Shown: positions 19,977-31,008, counted from the stretch's first letter. The stretch: DNA of 64,000 nt from Ministeria vibrans ATCC 50519 (GCA_943704425.1 CALSCP010002759.1:53619-117618), one strand, 5' to 3'. The notes: generated by a model not told the origin, from the letters alone. Translations and numbers: made by a program.

Positions 19977-21107
19977 TTAATCGCTATCGCTACTATCACT
20001 ACCACTGCTGCTACCACTGTTGCTGCTGCTTTTGTTGTTCTTGCTGCTGCTGCTTGTGGTGGAGGGACGAGATGGCGGTGAGTCGCCCTTGCTACTGGAC
20101 TCATCATTGGATGGAACGCCTGGGTGGTCGTCACTACTGCTGTCGCTTGAAACGACAGAGGCATCGTCGACGGTGGGCGTTGGTGGGAAGCCGAGACACG
20201 CAAGAGAGGGATGCTCGGGTGGGAGAACTGGGAGAAGTTGGCTGAGGGATGCAAGGAGACTGTTGCGGAGTGTTTCTTTGCGCGTGTGATCGAGTGAGTA
20301 GCATAGAAAGAAGGGCGAGTGGAGAGTAGCTGAGCCAACAAGTGAACCGTTCTTTTGGCGCACGAGACGCACTGTAAAGCGCAATCGACACGCGTGTTTG
20401 CAGGTGCGCTTGTTGACCACGTCGAGACACTGGGGCTTGAGCGCGAGTGACTCAATGTGAGCCTTCTCCTCGACTGCCTCGCTCTCAAATGTGTCTCGCT
20501 TGAGAATTCTCGTCGAAATGTCGCGATCTGCTTCGCCTAACAGGCTCCACTCCATATCCTAATGTCCACGGGTTGGTGTGAGTGTGGATTGTGCCAGAAG
20601 AGCACGTCGAGACTGACCTTTCCCTTGACGAGCGTCGACACAAGGAAGGCAACTGAGACTTGTACCTTGAGCGCTTTGGTAGAGCTTTTCTCGACTACGA
20701 CGCTGACATTGCCGTTAATGTGACCACCATCGACCGCCTTGTATGTGGCGTAGCCTACGAGGCGCGACGAGTGAGCAAGGAGGGGAGGAGAAGCGCAGAG
20801 AGGCAATCCACATACGTTTGAAGCAGTCAAAATCAAAGTGAATGCGAAACTTGGAATCAGACCCGACAGCGCTGGTGAGGCGTTGAGAGAAGGTCTGCTC
20901 CTTGGGAATAAGCAGCGAGCGACGGCGTGACGGCTTGGCCCAGCCTACGACGGCAGTGCGGAGCGCACGGAAATTGCGCTTCTTGTCACGTTTGATTCGT
21001 GTCTGCAACTGCTCCTGAAGTTTGCGCAGCAACGCTGCGCGGAACTGGTCGTCGTCAAGGTGTGCCAAGTAGTCGTTGATGCCAATGGTCTTGTCCTTGC
21101 CGGACAT
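19977..21107 (-). CDS. Protein of unknown function, 336 aa
   Basis: Three exons on the minus strand: 21107-20816, 20754-20618, 20558-19977. Phases match and the total is 1011 nt. The N-terminus is helical and basic (QFRAALLRKLQEQLQTRIKRDKKRNFRALRT). The middle could form beta strands (FRIHFDFDCFKRYATYKA, VNGNVSVVVEK-like, VQVSVAFLVSTLVKG, RLRFTVRLVRQKNGSLVG), suggestive of a C2-like or other beta-sandwich fold. The last 60 residues are almost only Ser, Asp, Asn and Lys and look disordered. I recognise no family. It lies convergent with the CH-twinfilin gene, about 100 bases from its stop. Confidence 0.75.
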
Positions 21108-21176
21108 TTCTCAACGACAAAATGAGAAACTTAAAATATAACTGATTATAAAAAAGAGAACAAACATTGGGTTTAT

Positions 21177-22112
21177 TTAATCAATGTGATTGGGCTCAAT
21201 GGGAGGAGGGCGCCAAAGAGGCAAGGTTGCGCGGAGAAGCTTAAAGGCAATGGTGAGTTTGGGCTTGTTGCGCTTGGTGTTGAAGGCAACCATGGCGTCG
21301 AGGAAGGGGCGCGACACAAAGGCATTTGCGAGGGTCGCTGACTCGCGAGCGTTCACTTTGCGCAAACGAAGAACTTCGGAGGCGTCGTAGCGACGGACTC
21401 CGTTGCGCGCGAGAACCATTTCGGTGGCGCGCGAGAGAAGTTGGTCGGGCGGGGCAACGGCCTCGATGAGCCCAATGTCAAGGGCCTCCTGCGCCGTCGG
21501 CTTCCATGCCTCAGGCCCAAGGATGCGCTGGGCGGTCGCCTCGCCCAGACGCTCGGGGTAGGTGACGGAGGAGCAGCCCTCGGGAGGGACGCCCAGCGAG
21601 GCGAAGGGGGTGGACAGGGTGGTGGAGGGCACGGCGACGACCCCGTCGGTGAGCCCGCCCGTCGTGACGGCCGCCCCAATGGCCGGGCCGTTCATGGCCG
21701 AGATGATGGGCTTGGGGAAGCAGAGGAAGAGCTCGAAGACGGACTGGTTTGCGTCGCGAATGGTCGTGACAAGCTTTGCGGGTGGCATGGGCTGGATCAT
21801 CGCCGACAGATCAACGCCCGCACTGTAGTAGGCGCCCGTGCCCGTGACCACGACGCCCACGATATCGCGGCGGTCTGCCAGATCCTTCATGGTGGTGCGC
21901 AGCTGTAGTAAGAGTGGCATGGTCCAGGCATTGAGTCGCTTGGGGTCGTTGAAGGCGACAACGGCAACTCCGTTCGACTGCACCGTCACGTCCAGTAGCG
22001 ATCGCGGCGCCGCTGCCGTCCCCTCCGCCGCCGTTGCCGCGTACGATCGACGTGCAAGGGCAAGCGTTCGCATCGCTCCCAAGCGACGAGACACCACCTT
22101 TGACAATAACAT
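21177..22112 (-). CDS. Enoyl-CoA hydratase/isomerase family, probably mitochondrial
   Basis: A single exon of 311 codons. The first ~30 residues (SRRLGAMRTLALARRSYAA) look like a mitochondrial targeting peptide. Crotonase-fold features follow: the oxyanion-hole segment GAYYSAGVDLSAM, then KPIISAMNGPAIGAAVT for the second oxyanion glycine, then FASLGVPPEGCSSVTYPERLG with a Glu in the usual catalytic place, and AQEALDIGLIEAV. The wording of these blocks is nearest to delta3,delta2-enoyl-CoA isomerases (ECI2/PECI), which shift double bonds during oxidation of unsaturated fatty acids. A plain hydratase cannot be excluded. Confidence 0.87.
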   Translation of the reverse strand: MLLSKVVSRRLGAMRTLALARRSYAATAAEGTAAAPRSLLDVTVQSNGVAVVAFNDPKRLNAWTMPLLLQLRTTMKDLADRRDIVGVVVTGTGAYYSAGVDLSAMIQPMPPAKLVTTIRDANQSVFELFLCFPKPIISAMNGPAIGAAVTTGGLTDGVVAVPSTTLSTPFASLGVPPEGCSSVTYPERLGEATAQRILGPEAWKPTAQEALDIGLIEAVAPPDQLLSRATEMVLARNGVRRYDASEVLRLRKVNARESATLANAFVSRPFLDAMVAFNTKRNKPKLTIAFKLLRATLPLWRPPPIEPNHID

Positions 22113-22328
22113 GTGAAACGAAGTAAAATGAATGATTATAATAATATTAAATCATAAATCGATGTCCGATGATCAATGATAGATAGTTGATAGTTGATAG
22201 TTGAATAGTTGACTGACAAATTGCTGTTTATTCTGTTGGTCACTGAGGTAAATTCCGTAAAATAAGGTTAGCAAATCTAAATCAACAATAGCAATCAATG
22301 ATCAATGAAAATAATTATTTATTGTACA

Positions 22329-23624
22329 CTAAAGGTTTTGGAAGAGCTCTCGACAGCGTTCGGAGCGACACGAAGCCCTAATCTGGGCACAAAGACGTGG
22401 GTCGGCACGCAAGGCTTCGCGAACACGCGAGTCGGCGAGGAGGAGTGGGGCGATGGGAGAAGGGTCGGGAGCAGTGCAGGTGAGACGAAGGGCGAAACAA
22501 CGTTCTGCAGTGGGATTGACGCGAGGATCGCGGAGCAGCACGCGCACTGTGTCTGAGTGGCCCGCAACGCTTGCAAAGCGGACAGCATAGTCATTGCGAT
22601 AGTTTGGATCAACTGATGGCTGGGAGAGCAGCGCAGCGACAATGGACGCATGGCCCTGCGTGCTTGCTTTGCACAGGGCGTCGTGTCCGGCGCGGGACAG
22701 GTCTAAGGTGTCTCGGGCGCGCGTGAGCATGTGCTCGACGACTGCCGTGTAGCCACGCTCGCATGCTTCAATAAAAATGGCGTTGCCGTTAGGCGAGAGC
22801 TCGATGCGGCCATCGAGGAGGAGAAGCAGGAGAATGTCGGGATGCGCCAAGGACAGGCGCACCGCGTCGCTGTAGTGGTCGCTCGGGTCGATACCATCGA
22901 CGCTGAGAAGACGCTCGACAACAGCTGTGCGACCGCGGTCACAGGCACTCAGGAGACAGTTTGAGAGCACTGTTGGTGGAATGGACGGGTGCAAGCGTGC
23001 GTCGTCAAGGAGACGCTCCAGGAGCGGGACGAGCCCATGACGACACGCGTACAGCACGACTTGGTGCTCGCCGGCGCTCGGCTGAACAGTTGGCTGGTCC
23101 AAAAGGAGTTCGATGACGGCAAGGGAATCGGTGGCATCGCGCGAGGCAGCAAGGACCAGAGCAAAGTCATAATCTTGATGCCTGACAATTGCCAAGCGGT
23201 GCGCCAAATCATTGATTGTGAGGTGGGGACACGGAAAGCGCACACCAGCACTCAGATTGACCTTCGACAGACGCAACGCGTGCACCGTGTGCACACTCCC
23301 AAGTGCGCATGCGATCCACAGCAGCGGCAGTCGGTTTGAAACTCCCGGAAACGAAATGTGCGCTCTCCCGCGCGTTGAGTGCCAGATTCGCTCGCCATCG
23401 GGGCCGTAGCGTGAACATATTCGAAGACACACCTCAATGGTGCGAACGAGCTTCTCGAGAAGGCTCAGGGATCCGCTCCAGTCGATTTCTTCCACTGCGT
23501 TGCACGACTTGAACCCATCCGACGCAACAAGTCCAAAAAAGCGTGCGCACGATCCGCGCAACGCCAGGGCCGTCGCCGGCGAGCATTTACACAGTATCTC
23601 TACCCACAACTCATCTGAGAGCAT
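22329..23624 (-). CDS. F-box-like / ankyrin-repeat protein
   Basis: A single exon of 431 codons. The N-terminus, LSDELWVEILCKCSPATALA, is F-box-like and continues with RGSCARFFGLV. The rest has degenerate ankyrin repeats of about 33 residues, seen as GHASIVAALLSQPSVDPNY, GHSDTVRVLLRDPRVNPTA and GYTAVVEHMLTRARDTLDL. The family is common in free-living amoebae and related protists. A role as an SCF ubiquitin-ligase adaptor is inferred from the F-box only. The coding strand is Arg- and Leu-rich, with no low-complexity inserts, unlike its neighbours. Confidence 0.8.
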   Translation of the reverse strand: MLSDELWVEILCKCSPATALALRGSCARFFGLVASDGFKSCNAVEEIDWSGSLSLLEKLVRTIEVCLRICSRYGPDGERIWHSTRGRAHISFPGVSNRLPLLWIACALGSVHTVHALRLSKVNLSAGVRFPCPHLTINDLAHRLAIVRHQDYDFALVLAASRDATDSLAVIELLLDQPTVQPSAGEHQVVLYACRHGLVPLLERLLDDARLHPSIPPTVLSNCLLSACDRGRTAVVERLLSVDGIDPSDHYSDAVRLSLAHPDILLLLLLDGRIELSPNGNAIFIEACERGYTAVVEHMLTRARDTLDLSRAGHDALCKASTQGHASIVAALLSQPSVDPNYRNDYAVRFASVAGHSDTVRVLLRDPRVNPTAERCFALRLTCTAPDPSPIAPLLLADSRVREALRADPRLCAQIRASCRSERCRELFQNL

Positions 23625-24699
23625 GAGTTTTTGAACAAGAGTGAGAGTGACTTGAGTCGTAAAACTTTAAAGTTGAAATAAAGTATAAAAGAAATACAAA
23701 CGGGTGTCGAATATTGTCTCAGATCCGATACCCGTCCAACCCTGGACAACAGGATGGCAATGAATGCTACCAGTGGTCTAATGCCGAGTCAGCCCGCCTC
23801 CGTCAGTCAAGCAGGCCGTGTCAGTGAGTGTGCTTCGACTAATTGTATCTTGACGAAGAATTTGGTGTGTGACGCACCATATTGGAAAACTTTTCAAAGC
23901 TAAAAATGTGTTTGTCTCGACAATACCAAGCAACTCAGAGGCTTCAAAGCTTAAAAGGATGGTGTGTACCCACGATACGGTTGCATTGAACGGTGCGTCA
24001 GTGACGGTGGAGTCCGCTACGACGCCGTGCAACGGACGTGTTGAGACCACAAAGACATTTTAGTCGAAGCAATGCTCTAATTGCGCATATCGCACACGTT
24101 TCCCTTGCCAACCGCGTAGAAATGCCCCCATACAGTCGTCTTGTTGCGTTCGGCGAGCACAGTTCTCCATTGGGAAGCAAAGTGACCGGAATGTGAAGGT
24201 GAGGTTATTTTTTTACGTGAGTGTAACTCCCCCACCGTGGTGTGCGCTTGAAAGGGAGAAAGGAAGGACATATCGGTGTTCAACTTCCGCCTCCCGTACA
24301 CACGTTTTACCTGGCTACCGTATGGCGGCGGAACATCGGACCGTACGACGCGCTATCTGTGAATTTGAACGGAGGAAGAATTTGATTTTTACGTCGAGCG
24401 GAGTAGACCAAATCGCGAAGCGAGCCGTTACGACACCCGCCTGTCGCACCCAGCACGCTACAGTAGCTAATGTTGGTCCTCGGCGGGGTTCGCTTTGCCG
24501 GACGCGTCCTGAGAACGACGCTATTTTGAAACATTCCGAGATGGCGCGGAAGCTCCATAGCGTCTCTCCATTCCACTCGGCGATCCGCAGTCCGAACTCG
24601 GCCCACTCGCACATTTTTTACCCTCACCGACCACACGCCACACCACCTCCTCGCTACCAAGCGTTCTTCAGCGTCTGTCGTGAGGCGGACCACCAGAGA
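23625..24699. other. Intergenic region, F-box/ankyrin to HA-domain gene
   Basis: This is the upstream spacer of two divergent genes. The frame of the next gene stays open from 24193, so the region from 24193 to 24699 could be coding; its composition does not settle this. Nothing else was seen between 23640 and 24190. Confidence 0.4.
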
Positions 24700-26388
24700 A
24701 TGGAGCGAACTGCGTTCGGTAACGAGGAGGACAACACTCCATCTGTCGAAGAACAGTTCTTGTTGACGCGTGCCGACGCGCACTCGGGCAGCGGCGGCTC
24801 ACCCAGCCCCCAGGTCCATACCCAACGTCTCAATGCAGGCGAGGGCCGTCTGCCAGTGCAGCCGCGTTCGCGAGTCAAAGAGCAATTATGGCTGCAGCGG
24901 TTTGCCGAATTGATGGCGTTCCGCGCCGTCTACGGTCATTCAAACGTACCGCAACGCTATGCGCCACACAAACAGCTGGGCACTTGGGTGGACACGCAGC
25001 GGCAGAGCCGTCGGTCAGGAACGTTGTCGGACACGCGCAGGCGACGCCTCGAATCAATCGGCTTTGGGTGGCGCGGAACGGGTTCGCGCGATCCGCTCAC
25101 GCCGCTGCCGGGACGCACACTCGAGCCGGATACCTTCACAAGTGCTCCGCTACGCTTCCAGGCAGACCTCTTACGCGTGCCATCGAGCACAGGCGACCCA
25201 ATGCAGCGACGGCAGCACAGGCGGCAACCGCAACAAGCGGACGAGGGCGGCGACCAAGACAAAGACAAAGACGACGACGACGATCTCGGTCCGCTGCCCC
25301 ATCCCAGCCGCTACACGTTGTACGCACGCCGCACCAGTGTCAGCCGCAGGGACAGCTCCTCTACCCTGCCCCTCCACTCGACGCCTTCCTCGTCGCTGCA
25401 CGACCTGTTCGACAACGAGACGAACGAGCTTGACGAGCCGGACGAGACGGACTGCACCAGACCTTACCGGTCGAATAGCGACATGGGATTGCGAAAACGA
25501 CAGCGACTCGACGCATCCACCGCACAGGCGCACCACGAAGGGTATGTAGCGACACGACACGGCACGAGGGCTGGTGGAGGTGCCTGGGACAGGGAGAGGG
25601 GCGCCGCAGAGAGCTTTGAGGGGGAACTCCAGCGCGATGATGAGGAGGACCTCGACAACGAAGATCTATCAGGCGACGACGACGGCGAGGACGAGGACGA
25701 CGGCGAGGACTCCAACTGGGTCATGTGGCAGTCCAAGAAGACCTCGCGCAAGCGACCCCGCCGCAAACCCCGCTTCCTTCTCACCTACCGCCCCAAACGA
25801 CGTCCCTTTGTTGTCGTCGCCTCTCCATCAAAAGCGCCTCAAGACGACTCCCACACAGAAAATCCCCATGTCGCCTCCACACACATTTCTGCCCACCCAC
25901 ACCCTTCCCAGTCCTTACAACTCTCTCCCACACACCCCATCTCCCCGCAACAACCCTCGCAGTCACTCGCACGGTCCTCTGTCGCCTCAGACAGAGTCAG
26001 CGCACCATGTCCACAATCGATGTCGCAAAACTTATCTGCTCCCTCCGATTCCCATTCCATCTCCGTCCAACGCGGCACAAACCCCAACCCGTACTTTGAC
26101 ATGTACATCTTCCCGCCTCGCGAGTCGCTTGGCGCGTCTCCCTCTCCGTCGCTTCGTACACATTCCCCTGCGAATCCTCCCCCGCGTCCACCGCCTTCCG
26201 CCACCCCGCACTTGCCACCCCGCCACAACCACCACCACCATCATCACCACCACTACCAGGGCCGTGATGCCCCTCGCGTTGGCCATGGGGCCCTGCGTCA
26301 CGCAGCAACAACATCGTTTTCGCTCCGTCCGACTCCTTACGGCCCTCCTCTCTCAACGCCCCCATTACCCGATCCTTCGTACCACTAA
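24700..26388 (+). CDS. Helicase-associated (HA) domain protein without a helicase
   Basis: One exon. I chose the ATG at 24700 (562 aa) because recognisable protein begins soon after it. In-frame ATGs at 24193, 24322 and 24541 would add up to 169 residues. The one recognisable domain is a single helicase-associated repeat: LQRFAELMAFRAVYGHSNVP, QRYAPHKQLGTWVDTQR and RRRLESIGFGW. The rest is disordered: Gln/Arg-rich, an acidic stretch (DLDNEDLSGDDDGEDEDDGE), a basic patch (KKTSRKRPRRKPRF) likely to be a nuclear signal, then Ser/Pro/His-rich sequence ending in a His run. HA domains are thought to bind nucleic acid and occur as arrays in stramenopiles and bacteria. No helicase motifs are present, so the function is unknown. 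Confidence 0.75.
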   Translation: MERTAFGNEEDNTPSVEEQFLLTRADAHSGSGGSPSPQVHTQRLNAGEGRLPVQPRSRVKEQLWLQRFAELMAFRAVYGHSNVPQRYAPHKQLGTWVDTQRQSRRSGTLSDTRRRRLESIGFGWRGTGSRDPLTPLPGRTLEPDTFTSAPLRFQADLLRVPSSTGDPMQRRQHRRQPQQADEGGDQDKDKDDDDDLGPLPHPSRYTLYARRTSVSRRDSSSTLPLHSTPSSSLHDLFDNETNELDEPDETDCTRPYRSNSDMGLRKRQRLDASTAQAHHEGYVATRHGTRAGGGAWDRERGAAESFEGELQRDDEEDLDNEDLSGDDDGEDEDDGEDSNWVMWQSKKTSRKRPRRKPRFLLTYRPKRRPFVVVASPSKAPQDDSHTENPHVASTHISAHPHPSQSLQLSPTHPISPQQPSQSLARSSVASDRVSAPCPQSMSQNLSAPSDSHSISVQRGTNPNPYFDMYIFPPRESLGASPSPSLRTHSPANPPPRPPPSATPHLPPRHNHHHHHHHHYQGRDAPRVGHGALRHAATTSFSLRPTPYGPPLSTPPLPDPSYH

Positions 26389-26982
26389 GCTTCACAGGTT
26401 GCAGGCAACCTGTGCGGTTCGTCGACTCGCACACGAAGAGAGAGAACTTGTATAAAAAGAGTTAAAGATTAATCTAAGCCAAAAGAAGAAAGGGTCAATG
26501 ATTAAGTGTGATCTTTCAACGTCTGTAGGCTCTCTTTCGCCTGTTTATCCATCGTAAACCCTTGTACGTGTACATCTCCAGCTGATGGGTGCAGCGAAGG
26601 CGTGTCTAAGGCGAAATATACGAGGCGAGTGGCATTTTGTGTGACGGAACTGCATTTTCAAAATGGGCGCGCGGAAGAATGTCGCATTGACATTTCCCGA
26701 TAGAGAATCGATCTCTCGCTCTCCCACTGCTCTCGTTCACTGCCTCGCCTGTTTCAGAACGTCTCTTGTAAACATGTTAATGCACAGATGTGCAAACGGC
26801 GCTGGAATAGGCGCTCTTGGGCGGCAGGTCAAGCGAAAAGTGCTCGGAACATATAAACTCCGAAAGACATCATCAATCACCTTTTTCACTGGCGCGTGAT
26901 CAGACACCAAATCCCGCATTCTTGTTGCACCCTTCCGCTGGCGCGTGGACCATTTGGTGTGGCGTGGTGCAGTGTGTGCTTC

Positions 26983-27028
<46 letters not shown>

Positions 27029-27047
27029 ATGCGGCCCAGAGGGCGTG
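26389..27047. other. Intergenic region with (GT)n tract
   Basis: No clear gene. A GT dinucleotide run lies at about 26985-27027, immediately upstream of the next start codon. The frame of the next gene is open from 26817 through the GT run (as VCVCVC), which is more likely 5' untranslated or intronic sequence. Confidence 0.45.
26985..27027. repeat. (GT)n microsatellite
   Basis: An uninterrupted GT run of about 43 bases, 20 bases before the proposed start codon of the RPA-like gene. Confidence 0.9.
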
Positions 27048-27603
27048 ATGGATGGCTGTGCAATGATTGTGCAGTGTCGCAAGGCTCGCGATATGTTTCA
27101 CCAAGTCTGCGCCCAATGCAACAAGAAACGCCCGTCGAACCTGACCACCCCCGGTCAACCGCTCAGTGTTCCCTCCTGGTGCCCCTTTTGCAACCGCTCA
27201 ACAACTGGACGATTTGGCGTTGCTTTGAGCGTAAACTTATGCTTTTTTTTTTTCTATCTATCATTCACAATCTGTCTCTAACGTCTCTCTGTCCAATCCA
27301 GATTCAAGTGGTTCTTGAACACGAGCTTGTGTCAGTCATGGTCTTCGACGAGAGCGTACTGCGGCCGCTGCTTGGCTGCTCCCTGGCGCAGTTCATGGTA
27401 CCGAATGTTCCAACGCACTCTCTCCCGTTTCGACCGTTTCCCTTGTCTTTAGGACCTTGCCGATCGATGGCCGGACGTCTGGCCCGCCTTTGAATCGCAC
27501 ATCATGGGTGTCTGTTGTTTTCTGACCCTGAAACCTGCCAGAACATGGCGCACCATCGCGCACGTCAACACCACCAACCCAAATGGGCCGAGTGGCGCCA
27601 CAG

Positions 27604-27662
<59 letters not shown>

Positions 27663-28118
27663 ACACCCTCAGTCCACGCCGAGGCTGTGACACCCAGCAA
27701 CTTTTTCAGTCTCACCAAAGATCCCGTTGTGAAACACCTTGAGCCACTCTCGAGCGCATTTGCCCCATTTTACGCAATCCATAAACAACTCCAGCACTCT
27801 TGGACGGGAACGCAATCTGTCACCACCACCACAGCAGCAGCAGCAGCGGGGTTGGGTAGCAGCAGCTTTGCCTTTGGAAGTCTCCCCAGTGACACACTTC
27901 AAACTCCATGTGCCTCTGCGCACTCTGCGTCACCCGTGTGTGCCACGATGGCTGCTCCTCCCCAACCCTGGTCGCGCTCTCTTGCACGTCCCGCTTTCCC
28001 CGTCAAGTTTGTTCTCTCTACCCTTCAGGAACAAGTCCAGACCCACTGTGCTCGCAGAACTGGCGAGAAGGGAAAGGGCAAGAGGAAACGGAATGCCACA
28101 AAGAGAGCCCGCGAGTAG
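27048..28118 (+). CDS. RPA1-like zinc-ribbon OB-fold protein (5' end uncertain)
   Basis: Exons 27048-27230, 27302-27397 and 27453-28118, all phase 0, 314 aa. The first exon has a zinc-ribbon pattern, CAQCNKKRPS then WCPFCNRS. The second gives VSVMVFDESVLRPLLGCSLA, and the third starts DLADRWPDVWPAFESHIMG. Zinc ribbon, then an xVFDE strand, then an LLG(C) helix is the order seen in the C-terminal DNA-binding domain of replication protein A large subunit. The rest is unlike RPA: Thr and Ala runs, a low-complexity middle and a basic tail (GEKGKGKRKRNATKRARE). It is far shorter than RPA1 (about 600 aa), so it is either a small paralogue or lacks upstream exons. The start could also be at 26817. 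Confidence 0.6.
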
Positions 28119-28816
28119 ATACCATACTGATATTGTTATATTTGTATTATTGTACTTTGGATAATTCTATATAATTTATTGTCTTTCTATTGTACTGGTA
28201 CTGTTGTAGTTGTGCTTGACTGAGCGAATAATTGTCAGCCCAAATAAACTTAATCGTCAGGAAAATGAGTCCTGGACAGACTCCTGGTCATGCAATGCTG
28301 AATGTTCTTGTTGCCAAGAGTGTTACTCGCCTGTCTACCCACGTTGATTTTTTTTGACATTGGCACATCGAATTTTTATTAAATTGTTGATCGGCCGTCA
28401 CTCAGTGTCAAAACTGTGAAACAACGTCCAACGAACAGAATTCAGAAAATACACTTCCACTGCTTTTTCCTCCTTCTTTTCCACGCGGTTTTGTGTCTCT
28501 GCCCCTTCCTCCATACCCATGACGGGCGAGTGCAATTCCGACTCCAAAGAGACGCCGCAAAGTGAAAACGCCGGAGCGTTTGAAAAAGGACAATCAACGA
28601 ACGAACGGGCGCCGCGCGACACGCCAATGGCGTTGAATCCCACTCACAACACTCCCCCCACTGCCCCAGCAGGTACACTTGAAACTTTTTTTTCTCCCTT
28701 TTTTTTTCTGCAGTAAAACAAAAAAAAATAAAATAACATATCGCAATTCCCTGAACTACCTGTCCACTACTGACCGCTCCCCGTCCTTGCATGTCCTCTA
28801 TACGCATTCCACATTC
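28119..28816. other. Intergenic region with possible upstream exon
   Basis: Mostly AT-rich spacer. A short open stretch at 28519-28671 starts with ATG, reads MTGECNSDSKETPQSENAGA and ends at a GTACAC donor-like site. It could be a first exon of the downstream zinc-finger gene, but I found no acceptor with a convincing match. Confidence 0.35.
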
Positions 28817-31008
28817 ATGTTGCCGCGCGGTGTAGGGGGAACAGAGACCGATGGAGCGAGTCAGGAGGAGCAACCTTACTCGCACGAAAAACACAACGTC
28901 CTTTTGCCGTCTAAGACGGGCGCTTCTATCCACAGGGGGGTGCTGGATGGGCCACCAGCTGCAACTGCTACTAATACTGCCACGGCGGGGGCCAAGGCGG
29001 CCTCCGCGGAGTCCAGCGCAACGAGAAACGAAACAAACGAAAGTGCGGTGGTATTGACAGCAATTGACAACAGTGGCAACAACGAGACGTCTTTAACGGG
29101 AAACAGCGCACCCACCGCTGCGCACGCTGCTGCAGCTGGCACACCACCTTCCCACGCTGCTGCAGCTGGCACACCATCGTCCGCCGACGCTGCTGCGGCC
29201 ACAGCAGCGACCCAGCAAATGCAAGCCGCGAGAGTGCTTCAGGACGCCGCACAGCACATTGCAGCGGCCATTTCCCTTCTTCAAAATCACTTTCCCTACA
29301 CTTGCATGTTGCCTCCACATGCACCGCATGTACGCTCTGGTGCGTCAAACGGAAGCACGTACCCAGTATTTCCAGCGCCACCGCATGTGTCCGCCTCCGG
29401 CCTTAATTTGCCTCCGGCCACCTTCCCGTATTCCACCTCAATGGCTATGCCACACGCCACCCTTGACACAACTCATCCTGCAACAGTTGCCGGTATCCCT
29501 CCTAATGGCTACGTCTTTCCATCGCCCGCGACTCTCCACCCGCCCATTCCGGCGCTGTCTCAATTCGCTCTCCGCTCGGGCAATGGGCTCCCTTTCATGA
29601 CCACAAATGGTCCCACCATCACCACCACCACCACCACCACCACTGCGACTAACAACGATAAGAATAACTCAGCCGCAACGTCAGCAGCGGTGACTCAGAA
29701 TGCGCGCACTGCAAGTGCTGTTGATGACAGCAGCACCTCATCGCGCAAGCGCAAGCGGAAAGAAATGTATGGTGGAAGCAGCACCCGTGCTCCCGCTTCT
29801 GCCGCTGCTCGTATGCATCGCCACGGGCAGGATGATCCGGCGTACGAGCCAAGCGATGATGAGTATGAAGACGATGATGATGATGAGGATGAGGAGGAAG
29901 GAGAAGGGGGAGAGGAGGTGGAGGAGGAGCAAGACGATGACGCAGGCACTGTTGACGGGGAAATGCCTATTGGCGACTCCGTCTATCATCCGCAACTGCA
30001 CCCGTACCATGGTCAGCTGTATCAACAACCACAGCAGGAGAGGCTACAGCAACAGCAGTACCCGATGTACTCTTCTATGCTAATGAGTGGTGCAGGCCAA
30101 GGGATTATGGGCTACCCTCTGCCTGCAAGTGAGTCGCATGTGGACGGTGGCAGTCATCCGCCAGTGCCGGTGAAAAGGGGACGCGGACGGCCACGGCGCT
30201 TAAACAACGGTGAGTCGCCATGCACGCCTGCCAGTGCGACAAGACCGCCCATGTCCAGTGCGGAGGAGTACGGTGCACGCAACAACGGCAGTGCAAGCAA
30301 GAAGCGCAAGGTGATCACATCGACAGAGGAAGCCGCGGCTGCAGTTGCAGAGGCAGTGGCTGCGCAGCGGATGATAATACCGGAGGAAGGATTGCTCGAT
30401 GTGCAACAGCACGAAGGACACTTGCACTCGCAGGCGGAGGTCAATATGGAACTAGGCCCGGGCTGGCGCAGCTACTGTGACGCATCCGCCGGCGGAACGT
30501 ATTGGAGGATTCCCGGCAAAAACGGTACGATAGAGAGAGGAAGAGGACATTAAGCTCCCCCTTATAATATCTATCACTCACACTCACACTTAGGACAATT
30601 TGCGTGTGGAGAGTGTCTGAAAATTTTCACACGCAAACACTCAGTGGGAGTGCACCGGCGCACACATCGCGACCAGAGACCCTTTGTGTGCAAGTCTGGC
30701 AACTGTTCAAAGAGCTTTACCACGCGCTCTGACTTGGTGCGCCACTCGCAAGTTCACTCGAGCGCACAGGCTAGAAGGAAAATGACCAAAGTACGACACA
30801 CACGCAATACGACACACATTATATATGGAACACTGATCGACCACTCTATACATAGAGAACGCAAAACAAAACACAGTGGACCGAACAGGGGATGGATTCG
30901 GACGACGAAGAAGAAGAAGAGGCGTTTGAGACTATGAATGATGATGTGGAGGAGTACTCTGAAGGAGTCAGTGATGTAGATGTGGATGTGGAGAGCGATG
31001 CGCCTTAG
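28817..31008 (+). CDS. Two-finger C2H2 zinc-finger protein with AT-hook
   Basis: Exons 28817-30524, 30594-30790 and 30889-31008, with matching phases, 674 aa. The long N-terminal part is Ala/Thr/Ser/Pro-rich. It carries an acidic run near 29845-29945 and an AT-hook-like KRGRGRPRRL near 30172-30200. Exon 2 encodes two C2H2 fingers: CGECLKIFTRKHSVGVHRRTH, then CKSGNCSKSFTTRSDLVRHSQVH, joined by the usual TH-x-RDQRPFVC linker. Exon 3 gives an acidic tail (DSDDEEEEEAFETMNDD). This is a probable sequence-specific transcription factor. The frame is open from 28679, and an extra upstream exon at 28519 is possible. A short tandem duplication encoding AAAAGTP lies at 29119-29175. Confidence 0.8.

Noticed and set aside
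26945-27493. 182-residue frame through the GT repeat and into the RPA-like exons
   Set aside because: It reads the zinc-ribbon exon in the wrong frame. The CxxC pairs appear only in the frame starting at 27048.
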